The notes under the pieces are model-generated. The model was not told the origin of the DNA, searched no databases, and worked only from the letters and a program-made list of their open reading frames with translations. This document shows positions 46,501 through 57,733 of a stretch of DNA of 64,000 nt, piece by piece. The stretch is taken from positions 69,911,823 through 69,975,822 of the forward strand of contig NC_037092.1 of assembly GCF_002994745.2 (NCBI RefSeq). The letters run 5' to 3'. The first letter of the stretch is position 1. The number at the start of each line of letters is the position of its first letter. The DNA comes from Rosa chinensis (taxonomy: Eukaryota; Streptophyta; Magnoliopsida; Rosales; Rosaceae). The translations under genes and the position numbers were made by a program.

Positions 46501-49500
46501 AAAGACATTGTGGAAACCGTGTGCAGCAAATTACGACCTATTGATGTTGAGTGGGCATTGTCGTCTACCGGAGATTTTGTAGCATTTGAAGCAACAAGAC
46601 GAGCCATGGACAAAGTAATGAGAGCACTTCAAGATGATGTGGTCGCTGCCGTCTTTGGTATGGGAGGCGTTGGCAAGACAAGTATGGTGAAACATGTCGG
46701 TGCACAAGCCTGGAAAATTGGGCTTTTTAATCATGTGATTATGGCTGTCGTATCCCAAACACCTAATTTGAGACATATTCAAGGCACACTGGCCGATCTG
46801 CTGGGACTAAAATTGTTGGAGGAGACAGAATTCGGAAGAGAGGTTAGATTGATGGAGAAAATAATGAAAGGAAATCAGATCCTTATAATCTTGGACGACA
46901 TTTGGGAGAGAATAGATTTGTCTACTATTGGAATACCGAGCCAAGATGAGCTTCAAAAGTGCAGTTCCAAAATCTTATTCACTACAAGGAGATTGAATGT
47001 TTGCCATTCAATGGAGATCCAAGCAAGCATTCCTCTCCGAGTTTTGTCAGAAGATGATGCTTGGGACCTATTTGTGAAGAAGGAAAGAAAGTCTTTTGAT
47101 GAGTCGCCCAACTTTTATGATGTAGCGAGGATGGTAGCTAAAGAATGTGCTGGTCTCCCAGTTGCATTGGTAGCGGTTGCAAGGGCACTTGGAGATAAAG
47201 AATTAGATGATTGGACAGAAGCAGGTCGACGACTAAAGGCTGCTCAACCTGTCAACTATGAAGATGAGAGATATGTGTTCAGATGTATAAAGTTGAGCTA
47301 TGATTACTTGAGACTTGATGATAACAACATTGCCAAGTCATTCTTCTTGCTTTGTTGTCTATTCCCTGAAGATTTTGGTATCGAGGTAGAAGATTTGTTG
47401 GTGTATGGGATTGGAAAAGGATTATTTCAAGACGCTAACACAATCAAAGAAGCCAGAGCCAAAGCCAAAGCCCATTTGGTGGTAAAGTACCTGAAAGCTT
47501 CTAGCTTGCTTTTGGACAGTGAATACAGCGAATTTGTGAGGATGCACGATGTCATTCGAGATGTGGCCATATCAATTTCATCATCGGATGATGGCCCACG
47601 GTTTTTGGTTAAAGCTGGTTGTCAGTTAAAGAATTGGCCAGCAATTAATGTTGCACGTGAAGACAACTCTGCAAAATCGCTAATGAGGAATGAAATTCAC
47701 AAGCTTCCTGAAAGGTTGGTATGTTCAAAACTCCAGGTTTATTGCTACAAAGTAATGATAATATAGATGATATCCCAATCCCTTTTTTTCAAAGTCCCAA
47801 TGAATTGAGGGTCTTAGATCTTAGTGAGACTGGTATTTCGCTACTACCCTCATCATTAAGTCTCCTAACCAACCTTAAGGCTTTGTATCTAGATGATTGC
47901 AAGAGAATAGTTAAAATCTCCATACTCGGAAAGCTGAAAAATCTTCAGATTCTCAGTATGAAGAACCTTGGAGGAATTCATCATAAAAAATTGCCGAAAG
48001 AAATTGGGTGTTTGACCAGTCTAAAGAAGTTGGATATCATCAATGCATGTTTTGAAACAATTCCATCTAGAGTGATATCAAATTTGAATGGATTAGAAGA
48101 ATTGTACATGAAATGTGACTTTTGCAACTGGGGTAGAAGTATAGTTGGGGGTGGCTTATTTTCTTTTGATTTTGGCAAGGATGCTAGCTTTGATGAGCTA
48201 ACAGGCTTATCACGTTTAAACAGTTTGGAAGTTCACATATCTGATGTAAAATGCTTGCCCCGAAAAGTTAGATTCAATCCGAAATGGGTCAACTTCAATA
48301 TATGCATCTGCAGAAAAGATTTTATGAACCAGTGCTATTACGGATGGTTTTTCGAGAGGAAACTAACTGTCAAGTTGGATCCACGTCAACATCTCTCTCA
48401 GTATGTGACTCTAAACACAAGCATGAAGAGTTTACCAGATTGTTTATCAATGTCGTGACAGAGAAAGCAGAGATACTGGAGTACATAGGGTACAGTGGCT
48501 TACAGGACATTCTTGTGGAATACGACCTTGGGAGATTACATGTGCTGAAGTGTCTTGCTGTAATTGAGTGCCATAATGTGGGTGGAGTGTTGATGAACCC
48601 AAATAGAAGGGTTCTAAATACACTTGTGTTTGAGCAAGGTTCTAAAAAACGCTAGGCTCTAGTCGGGCGGTGACCCAGGGACTAGCGCCTAGGGGGCTAG
48701 GCGGGGACTAGGCGGTTTTTTTTTTTTAATTTTTAAATTATTTTAATGACATATAATAATATAAATGACAATATTTAAAGCCTAAAATTTAATTATAAAT
48801 ATAAAAATAGTCAAAATATAGAATAAATTAGGGTTTATGACCGCCTAGGCTCCGCCTAGAACCGCCTGGCCCGCCTAGTCCCCGCCTAGCACCACCGCCT
48901 AGCCCGCCTAGGCGGCCGCCTAGAAGCCCAGCCCCTAAGGGAAACGCCTAGGCCAAAATCGGAGCGGTTCCTTGCCGCCTAGCGCCTAGGCCGTTTTTTA
49001 GAACATTGTGTTTGAGAGGTTGGAACAGTTGTATCTAGATGGGGTCCATGGCCTGTGACGATTATGTGTTGGTGAGTTACCACCTGGGTCTCTGTGCAAT
49101 CTAAAGTTGTTAAATGTGAGAAATTGCCTGGCATTGGACAGTCCACTTTTAGGATTTGATTTGTTGCAAGGCCTACAAAATCTGGAAATACTACATTGTG
49201 AGTACACTGAGGATGCGAGAAAAATCGAATTGGAATCCATGTTTGGTTTTGGATGGATGGAGATTGTCTTACCAAAATTGAGAGAGATAACATTATGTTA
49301 TCTTTTGAACCTAGAAGACATATGCCATGGTCATCCTGCGAATGAAGTCTTCCGTAATCTTAACAGTTTGGCAATTCGTGGCTGCCATGGGCTGTCAACT
49401 CTGTTGCCGTCCTATGTAGCTCAATCTCTTTTTCAATTGGAACTCCTTTGGGTGGAGGATTGCTTGTCCTTGGAAACAGTTATTGAACCAAGCTGGGGAA

Positions 49501-49722
49501 CAGAGATCAACGACCTAGTTTTTCCAAAATTGAAGGAATATATTTAAATAGTCTTCCACATCTCACAGGGATCTACACACAAAAGAGGGTTGTGTGCCCT
49601 TCATTGGAACACTTGTACGTGTACAGTTGCCCCGGACTTTCAAACCTTGCTGCTTCTGACTTCCAAAGCATGAACCACGTCCAAGCCAATAATGAAGGAC
49701 ATTTTGTGATTATATTTGAAAG
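45871..49722 (+). pseudogene. NLR pseudogene C: TIR + CNL-type NB-ARC + LRR, multiple lesions
   Basis: TIR exon 45871-46388 with TAG at 45970-45972 (same as B), intron 46389-46481, NB-ARC/LRR exon from 46482. NB-ARC is open for 439 codons: GMGGVGKTS, ILIILDDIWE, ILFTTRR, GLPVALVAVARAL, MHDVIRDVAIS. Lesions: a one-base frame change at about 47737 (KLQ, then out of frame; the LRR continues in the other frame from 47721), a one-base loss at about 48441, a hAT MITE at 48635-49008, TGA at about 49056, and a frame change at about 49535. LRR is recognisable to ANNEGHFVIIFER, followed by a donor at 49723 placed as in gene A. Kinase-2 ends in Trp, as in CC-NLRs. Without the TIR stop the NB-ARC part could be expressed from an internal start only. 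Confidence 0.92.
48635..49008. mobile_element. hAT-type MITE (374 bp) in the LRR region of pseudogene C
   Basis: Inverted ends caaggttctaaaaaacg and cgttttttagaacattg (15 of 17 match). Perfect 8-bp target duplication tgtttgag at 48627-48634 and 49009-49016. Reiterated CGCCTAG words run inward from both ends. No coding capacity. Confidence 0.92.
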
Positions 49723-50122
49723 GTATGATCCTATATCAAAATGTTCATTAATGTGCTGTTTCTTCTGTTCTGTTCTCTCTTTTCTTTTCTTTTCCCGTCG
49801 AACTTCATTCTCTTTTCTTTTGTCTTCTTTTTCTCCATACTTTTCCAAAGACATATTTTATCGTGTTTGTTTGCATTTCTGTTCAATTTCAAACTTCGTA
49901 CAGTATTTATCTTTGTACATTGGTAATGCTTACTCATTCCTTTTATTTTCTTTTGACATTGCAAATAGATAGAAAGTATGCATAGAACATCAACACCTTG
50001 CATCTTGGGTCATCTCCAACTCTGTTAGGTCCCAATAATTATTATCTATGTAAATAGTAAAGATTATTATTTTGACTACTTGCAATACTTAAATGCTATA
50101 AATTTAAATACTAAATTTTTTA
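49723..50122. other. 3' flank or intron of pseudogene C
   Basis: T-rich; no NAP1-like sequence corresponding to that after gene A, and no other gene seen. Confidence 0.5.
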
Positions 50123-50332
50123 GGGTTAAATACTGTTTATTCCCTGAACTTTCAGGAAAAAAACAGTTCAGTCCCTCCCATTTTAATTTCACACGTTTAC
50201 TCCCTCATCTCTCAATTTTGGACCAATAGGTCCATTCTGTCCAATTTCTCGGTTAAGTCACTGTTGTGGTTATCCCTTCCACGTCAAAATGTCTCATATA
50301 CCCCTCAATTATTTTTTTTAATTAATTTGTTT

Positions 50333-50338
<6 letters not shown>

Positions 50339-50404
<66 letters not shown>
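50339..50404. repeat. (CT)n microsatellite
   Basis: About 33 CT units; the solo LTR is inserted at its right end. Confidence 0.95.
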
Positions 50405-50406
<2 letters not shown>

Positions 50407-50407
<1 letters not shown>

Positions 50408-50921
50408 GTTAATGTTTAAAAGTCTAGCGGTAGCTGGACCTTAGTTAACGCTGATCCGGCGGGCGGATCGATACCTTTGTTGTGAGTGGTTCCCGTTACC
50501 TGTCAAATAAAATACAATGGGCGTCAAAGGGAGACCGCGCCGGGCGGTCTTCAACTCTCCGATGCCTAAGTTAGTCAATGTGTTTATGTTGACAAAGTAA
50601 TAGTAGGTAAGTATTGAATGCGTCATTAATGAGGAGAGAGGAGAGAACCTTTTATAGGTGAGGAAGAGGATGATCTTCTCTTTGTTTTCGATGTGGGACT
50701 GATGGTGCTTCAGTTCCCAGTTTCAGTAGCTTCTGATGCCATCTTGACACGGCGCGTGGCGGCGCGTCGGCGGTGCTTTGGGGTTGATCCGGGGCTCAGG
50801 CGGTAACCCGGCTAACTGTCTTTACGCCAGTCACTCATATGGTGGGCGTTGGTACCCCTGGTGGTACCATGAGCGTGGCTCATTATAGCTAATTATGCTT
50901 GCAAATGGACATGCATGTACA
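50407..50921 (-). mobile_element. Solo LTR of the Tat family (515 bp)
   Basis: tgttaatgttt...catgtaca, with target duplication ctccc (50402-50406 and 50922-50926). It is closely related to the 57171-57680 LTR in reverse orientation (shared gcaagcataattagctataa, minus strand). No internal sequence, so this is the product of LTR-LTR recombination. A TATA-like ttttatagg lies at 50650-50658. Confidence 0.94.
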
Positions 50922-51848
50922 CTCCCCCTCCCTGTTTTTCCCTTCTGCTTTTCTCTCTCTTCTTCCTCTTCTTCCACCGATTGGATTGGGTGGTTCCTAA
51001 ACCATAACTCCATCCTCCACCTCCCCTCCCAACTTCTCCTTCACCCCATCCGAATTCGAATTCCTCACACACCCCACCATCAGATAATGATACACAACCG
51101 GGTCCGGCTCAAAACCCTTCACATCAACCATCTCCTCGATCTTTCAACTCCACCACCCTCTCCATCTTGCAATTGTCCACCAACTCTTTGATCAAAATTA
51201 TAACACAATCACAGAACACAGAAAACCAAAGCAAAGAAGCAAAATTTACAGAGAACCCACTATTGAGGAGCACAGACATGGACATGGGTATTCTTCTTCA
51301 TCCATTTCTTGCTTATGGGTTTCTGGGTTCGAAGTACACTGAGATCTTAGACCTCTAAGATCTAGTTTTTGCTGTAATCTGATCGCAGCCATCTAATCTA
51401 TCCATCAAACAATGGTTGCGAACTTGTTGGAGAAAATAAGACTTTAGCTACGATTGAGCTCAGCTCCCGGACCTTGAGACGTCGGAGATTGGATTTTTTG
51501 TTGTTTAAGTGTATTGTATTGCCGTCGATCACATGGTGGTGCAACATACGGTGGATAGCAGCTGGAAGCAGCAGAAGATAGATCTATTGCAGTCAACATC
51601 AGCAACACCAACATGACCCATCAGTGATGCCAACATTAGCGACTAGATTGTGAACCATCTTTTGACGCTGACATCAACGACCCAGACATCCGACATCAGC
51701 AACCCATAAACATCGGCGACCCAGACAACCAACACCGCCTTCATAATTCACTCGCCGTGCTTAAGCTTTGAAATCCTAGATTAAATTCTCAATCTTTCTC
51801 AGTCTCAAAGGGCAACGATTGAAGGCTTTGGGTAATTTTGGTTGCACA

Positions 51849-51851
<3 letters not shown>

Positions 51852-51911
<60 letters not shown>
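51852..51911. repeat. (GA)n microsatellite
   Basis: About 30 GA units, in inverted relation to the CT run at 50339-50404 near the other end of the Mutator-like element. Confidence 0.94.
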
Positions 51912-51913
<2 letters not shown>

Positions 51914-52266
51914 TGGAGTAAATGCGGCTTGAAGAAGAAGAAGAAGAGGGGAAAAGCTTAGGGTTCGGCAAAGATCGGGAAGAAGAGAGCAATTTCCTCG
52001 ATCCAAAAAAAAAAAAAAGATAAATAGGAAAAGAAAAAATAAATTAAATTATTATTTTTTTAAAAAAAAGAGAGAGGGTATGATAGACATTTTGACGCTG
52101 AAGAAACTACCACATCAGCAACTAACGGAATTTTTCAATGAAGACTGACAGAATGGACCTTTTGGATCTAAACTTGAGAGATGAGGGAGTAAACGTGTGA
52201 AATTAAAAATGGAGGGACTGAACTGTTTTTTCCCTGAAAGTTCAGGGACTAAACAGTATTTAACCC

Positions 52267-52678
52267 AATTGTTTATTATTCTTTTCAAATATAGAGTATC
52301 ATTTAATTATGATACTATTTCATGTTATATAGTTATTCTTTTGATGAAATCTTACTAATTTTCGGATATGATAGTGTCACGTGTCACTTTAGCAATTATT
52401 CATATTCTTCATTAGATTTTATATCCTCTTATACCAAAAAAAAAATGTGAGAGAATGTGAGAAATTATAATGAGATGATATGGGTACTTATGGGAATTAT
52501 TTGGTTATCTTTTTTTATTTTTTTTTTAATTGGACATCATCTAGCATCCTTAAGCGTTGGATTTCAACGGCAATTAATCTTAGTCCTCCATATTTTATTT
52601 TGAAAATCTCATCTGTTTTGTGTGTCCCATAAGTTAATGGGTTCCACTCCATCAGTTGAGGGCTAAACTAAGGATTAA
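52267..52678. other. AT-rich spacer between two MITEs
   Basis: No gene or structured element recognised. Confidence 0.5.
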
Positions 52679-53005
52679 TGGCACGTTTACTTACTTGGAA
52701 TGGAAAATAATCATGAATCGGAGACAAGTGGAATGGGGAAGAAAGGAATCGGTATTGATTCTGGAGGAATGATTCCTAAACCCATCTCCCCCCCTTCGTA
52801 ACCGAATTCCTGAGTATTCAGGAATCGATTCCTGATAAATAGGTGAGACCTACACTAATTCCGATTCCTTCATGTGTTAATAAACACAGGAATTCTTTTA
52901 CCTGGAATCATTTCGATTCCTTTATGTGTTAGTAAACACAGGGGTGTTTTTACTCCGTAATCATTCAATTACATTCCATTCCATTCCAAGTAAGTAAACG
53001 TGCCC
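52679..53005. mobile_element. Harbinger/Tourist-like MITE (327 bp)
   Basis: Terminal inverted repeats ggcacgtttacttacttgg at both ends. Flanked by a 3-bp TAA (52676-52678 and 53006-53008), the typical target duplication of PIF/Harbinger elements. Internal sub-terminal repeats such as gattcctt(c/t)atgtgtta recur. Non-coding. Confidence 0.8.
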
Positions 53006-53394
53006 TAAATGTAACTTAGCCCTTGACTCTTTAGTCCATCAAATTTGTTATTAGTATAGCATGACTCTTCTATTGGAGATGGAAATTAGAGGTTCGAGGG
53101 ATTAAAAGTAGCCCAGAGCCCCTTGGCTAGAGATGGACTTAGTGAATTTGATTTCTTTTGTGAAAGTCTAATAATACAAATTACAGGTGAAAGCGTGTAT
53201 TCAAAATAAATTGAGAAAAAAGACTGCGTTACAAATATTTATATATTATATTTATTAATTTATATTTTGACTTGATTTATACAATTCTGATTTTTTTTTT
53301 TTTGCATTAATTTTTTATGGTTGATTATTTCTTATTATAATCATTAGAAAGTGTACTGCAATGTAATTTATTGAGAAACTCATTATATTGCTCC
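53006..53394. other. AT-rich spacer
   Basis: No gene seen; contains T runs and ends at the LTR of copia element 3. Confidence 0.5.
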
Positions 53395-53632
53395 TGTTGT
53401 AAAACAGAAAAAATTTTAGAGAGAGAGAGTTTGGACACAGATAATCAGATTGTATTCATTCATCTCACCATGAGGGGGTTTATATAGGAGTACATGATGT
53501 ATACAAATAGGCAACGTTTAATAGCAACGTCAGTTACTCCTATTCACAATCCTATCAATCACTAATCTATAGTGAAAGGCATATATGACTCTCCATCTAT
53601 TTACATGATATTAGCCATAATGATTTACAACA
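53395..53632 (-). repeat. 3' LTR of copia element 3
   Basis: 238 bp with matching inverted termini tgttgtaaa/tttacaaca. Contains gtttatatagg (53478-53488), TATA-like in reverse. The partner LTR is outside the window. Confidence 0.75.
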
Positions 53633-56600
53633 CTCCCCCTTGGATATTTCATGTCAATAGTGTTGCCTAGGCTGTGCGCTTTTAAGTTGCCTCGTCAAAA
53701 ACCTTGCCAAGTAATAAAAACCCTATGGGAGAAAAACAACCTTGGTCGAAGGAGAAAAAGAGCACAACGCGCGTGAATGTGGAGTAGTCGTATCATAATA
53801 GAGATAGGTGAAGTCTTCTTATCAGCATCATAAGTAGATAGTATGTCTACGAGAGGGATGCATTAGAGTTGCTACACCAAAACCTTGCCCGGTAAACCCA
53901 GTGGGAGAAACCCGTGGTCGAAGGGAAAAGATGAGCAAATGCATATATGTCAAATCAAAGCATCTTCAGGATATACTATAATTGGGGTGACCATGCTAAG
54001 ATGTGCCTCGTTAAAACCTTGCTAGGTAACAAAACTCAGTGAGACAAAATAACCCTGGACGAAGGACAAAAAGAGTACACGTGGTCAAGTGGGTATGCTT
54101 CAGGATACTCCCCCTGATTTCGACTCCCCTTGAAAATTACAAGTTAGGTAATTCAAATAGTTTACGTAGACCAATATCTTGAACATGCTTCTGGAATGTA
54201 TACTTTGGTAGTGACTTGGTGAAGAGGTCTACCTGAATGTCTTCAGATCAAATCTGCTTAACTTCAATCTTCTGATGCTCTTGTTGTTGCTGATTGAAGG
54301 AGAACTTCGGTACAATATGTTTGGTGTTGTCTCCTTTGATGAAACTTGTCTTTATCTGCTCTATGTAAGCAGCATTATCCTCGTAGATAATGGTTGGTTC
54401 ATCAGTGGTGGAATGCAGTCCACATGTGCTTCAAACATGCTTTGTAACGGCTCTTAGCCCTGTACATTCACATATTGCTTCTTGAAGAGCTACTAGTATC
54501 TTAGCATGATTCGAAGAGATAGCAACAAGTGTCTATTTCATAGACCTTCAAGAAATTACAGTATTCCCAATGGTAAAGACATAACCAGTTTGGGAACGTG
54601 CCTTGTGTGGGTCTGATAGATAGTCTATATCAGCATATCCAACAAGGCAAGCATCATTCTGAGGATCAAGGGGGTTTTATCCATTCCTTGATGGAGTTGA
54701 TGCGCAGGGATAGAATAAGCCCATATCCGCCTTACCTCTAAGGTAGCGAAAAATGTCTTTTATGCCATTCCGGTGGCGGCGTGTTGGCGCAGAGCTATAT
54801 CTAGCTAACAAGTTCACATTGAATGGGATGTCCTGTCTAGGGCATTGAGCCAAGTACAATAATGCGCCTATTGCACTTAGATATGGGACTTCTGACACCA
54901 ATATCTCTTCGTTATCATTTGCAGAACGATACGGTTCTCTTTAGACTTTAGACGACCATGGGTGCGCTTGCTTTTATCCTCATTAAAGCGTCTTAACATC
55001 TTCTAGATGTAATTTGGTTGATGGACCAAAATTTCATATGTACTTGTCCTCGGGCTTCAGGTCGAGACAATAATTTGTTTTCCCAAAGCCTTTCATCTCA
55101 AATTCCGACTTCAGGTGCTTTGGGGTTTCCTTGATTTCTTCAGAAATATCAATCAAATTCATGTCTTTGACATAGACCGCACAATTACAAACCCGAAACG
55201 TGTTTCCTTAATAAACACGCATGGGCATAGTTTATTATTCACATATCCCATCCCGATCAAATATTCACTTAGACGGTTATACCACCTCCGTCTAGATTGT
55301 TTCAATCCATAAAGTGAACGCCTCAAAACTAATGGAGAGCGTGTTCCGTGGTCTAGAACTATTTGCATCGGGTATCATAAGTCCTTCAGGAACTTTCATG
55401 TATATCTCTGTATTGTGATCCCTATAGAGATAAGTTGCGACCACATTCATAAGCTGCATATTCAGTTTTTCGGAAACTACCAAACTGATAAGGTAGTGGA
55501 ACGTTATGACGTCCATTACGGGAGAATACGTCTCCTCGTAATCAATCACAGGGCGTTGAGAAAATTCTTGCGCCACTAGACGAGCCTTGTGTATCACAAT
55601 CTCGTTTTTCTCATTACGCTTCCTTACAAATACCCATTTAAATTCTACGGGTTTAACATGGGGAGGTGTAGGAACAACAAGTCCAAACTCCTTTCTCTTT
55701 GTCAAGGAATCTATTTTGACCTAGATTGCTTATTTCCTTGTTAGCCAATTGTCTTTTCATTGATATTGATCAACAAAGCAAGGTTCGAGGTCATCGCATA
55801 TTATAGATTCGGTGGCCACCGCAAATACTAATATATTATCGATGATGATCTCATTATAATTCCAAATCTCATTAAATTTACCGAGATTTCTCTATTCTCG
55901 GGAGTGGGTTCAAATGTTGGAGCGTCCCCCAACATAGTCTCTTCTAGGACATACCCATAATCCGGATTTATCTCGTGAGATGAATCGGTTTGAGATTGCG
56001 ATGTCAAGAGGATTCATTTGTGCCAAGTTTACCCTCTTCTAGGGATAAGAATCCTTCGAACCTAATGGTCTACCTCACTTCAGGGCAAGGACATATGACT
56101 GGTTAGCCGCCATGGTCGTACCTCGTCCATCTGGGACGACACATCCTATAGGGACGTCTATCCTTGCAGGCACATTTGCAGCAGGTATATATGATCTCGT
56201 CACTTTAGCTAGATCAGAGAAAGCGTCTGGCATATTTTGGGCTACACTCTGTAGATCTAGAATTCTCCGCAATTCATTATCACATTGTGCGGTTCGGGGA
56301 TCAAGATGAGACATAGTGGGGACATTCCACGTCGTTCATCAGGAACGGTAACGTTCTTATCTCCCCCTAACGGCGGGAAGATTGTCTCATCAAAGTGACA
56401 ATCCGCAAATCTAGTGGTAAAGAGATCGCCTGTCAAAGGCTCGAAAGAGCACATAATGGATGGGATTCATAATCGACATATATGCCCATCCTTTGTTGAG
56501 GACCCAATTTTGTACGTTGTGACGGCACAATTGGCACGTGGACTGCATACCCAAATGCGCGTAAGTGCGAAACATCAGGTTCGTACCCAGTCACCAGCTG

Positions 56601-57170
56601 TAATGCTGAGTAAGGTTAGGTAGCAGTGGGCCTCAACGGGACCAACATAGCTGCATGCAAGATTGCATAGCTCCATGCAGAAATTAGAAGCTTGGTGTGC
56701 ATTACCAAGATTCTATCTGCGAGACCATCTTGGGTGTGAACATAGGGAACTAAATGTTCAGCATCAATCCCAAAGGATATGCAATAATCATCGAAAGACT
56801 TCGTTGTAAACTCTCCGGTATTATCAAGTCTTATGGACTTTATGGGATAATCCGAGTGGTGAACCCTCAATTTCATAATCTGGGTGAGAGTTTAGCAAAA
56901 GCAGCGTTTTCTTGCGGACAATAGTGTAACATGCAATCACTTTGTCGATACATCAACCAAAACCATTAATATTTAACTGGTCCACATGGTGTTTGGATAT
57001 GTCCACAAATTTCCCTTGCATTCTGTGCAGAAAAATGGTGGTGTATGTACTAGTCTTTGCATATGATGGTCTAGTATTAAATATTCTTAACGAGTATGGC
57101 ATGGTGTGTCATTATATGCAGGACCCTTATTCAGAAGGGGATGCACCTGCGATGAGTTGAGGATACAGTG
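53395..57170 (-). mobile_element. Degenerate Ty1/copia element 3 (3' part), truncated by Tat element 2
   Basis: The 3' LTR at 53395-53632 (tgttgtaaa...tttacaaca) is followed inward by cactccccctt as in copia element 1, to which it is related. Minus-strand remnants: RNase H/RT 54677-55705 (YLSAIGALLYLAQCPRQDI; VHKARLVAQEFSQRP-like; LRRSLYGLKQSRRRWYNRLS), linker 56075-56314 (NMPDAFSDLAKVTRSYIPAA), integrase 56616-56876 (VPYVHTQDGLADRIL). Many stops. It breaks off at 57170 at the target duplication (cagtg) of Tat element 2; the remainder presumably lies beyond the window. Confidence 0.85.
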
Positions 57171-57680
57171 TGTACATACATGTGCATTTGCAAGCATAAT
57201 TAGCTATAATGAGCCACGCTCATTGTACCGCCAGGGGTACCAACGCCCACCATATGAGTGACTGGCGTAAAGACAGCTAGCCGGGTTACCGCTTGAGCCC
57301 CGAATCAACCCCAAAGCACCGCCGACGCGCCACCACGCGCCGTGTCAAGTTAGCATCAGAAGCTACTGAAACTGGGAACTGAAGCACATCAGTCCCACAT
57401 CGAAAACAAGGAGAAGATCATCCTCTTCCTCACCTATAAAAGGTCCTCTCCTCTCTCCTCATTAATTACGCATTTTACTACTCATTATTGTTATGCTGCC
57501 TATATGCATTGACTGACTTAGGCATCGGAGAGTTGAAGACCGCCCAACGCGGTCTCCCTCTAACGCCCTGTCTTGTGTTTGGCAGCTAGCAGTAATCCTC
57601 AGAGCGGCAGAGTAGCGGTCCGCCTACCGGACCAGCGTTAGACCCAGGTTTGGCTACCGCCAGACTTTTGAGCATTAACA
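57171..57680 (+). repeat. 5' LTR of Tat element 2
   Basis: 510 bp, tgtacatacatg...agcattaaca. Confidence 0.92.
57434..57443 (+). promoter_or_regulatory. TATA box of the Tat LTR
   Basis: ctataaaagg within the LTR, conserved at the matching place in the LTRs of element 1 and the solo LTR; probable core promoter for the genomic transcript. Confidence 0.6.
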
Positions 57681-57681
57681 T

Positions 57682-57698
57682 TGGCGCCGTCTGTGGGA
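57682..57698 (+). other. Primer-binding site region of Tat element 2
   Basis: tggcgccgtctgtggga starts one base after the LTR, the usual place and TGG start for a tRNA-primed minus-strand initiation site. The tRNA species was not established. Confidence 0.7.
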
Positions 57699-57733
57699 AA
57701 CCTTGAACAAAAAGTCATCCCATCACAATTACC

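Larger units (their letters stand above)
50123..52266. mobile_element. Mutator-like element with long terminal inverted repeats, non-autonomous
   Basis: The ends are long inverted copies (about 190 bp), beginning gggttaaatactgttta on the left and its complement on the right. A 9-bp target duplication (aatttttta at 50114-50122, aattgttta at 52267-52275, one mismatch) fits the Mutator superfamily. The interior carries CT and GA microsatellites and a stretch (50930-51800) with no transposase. A solo Tat LTR sits inside. The interior could be captured host sequence (Pack-MULE), but no gene is recognisable. Confidence 0.82.
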
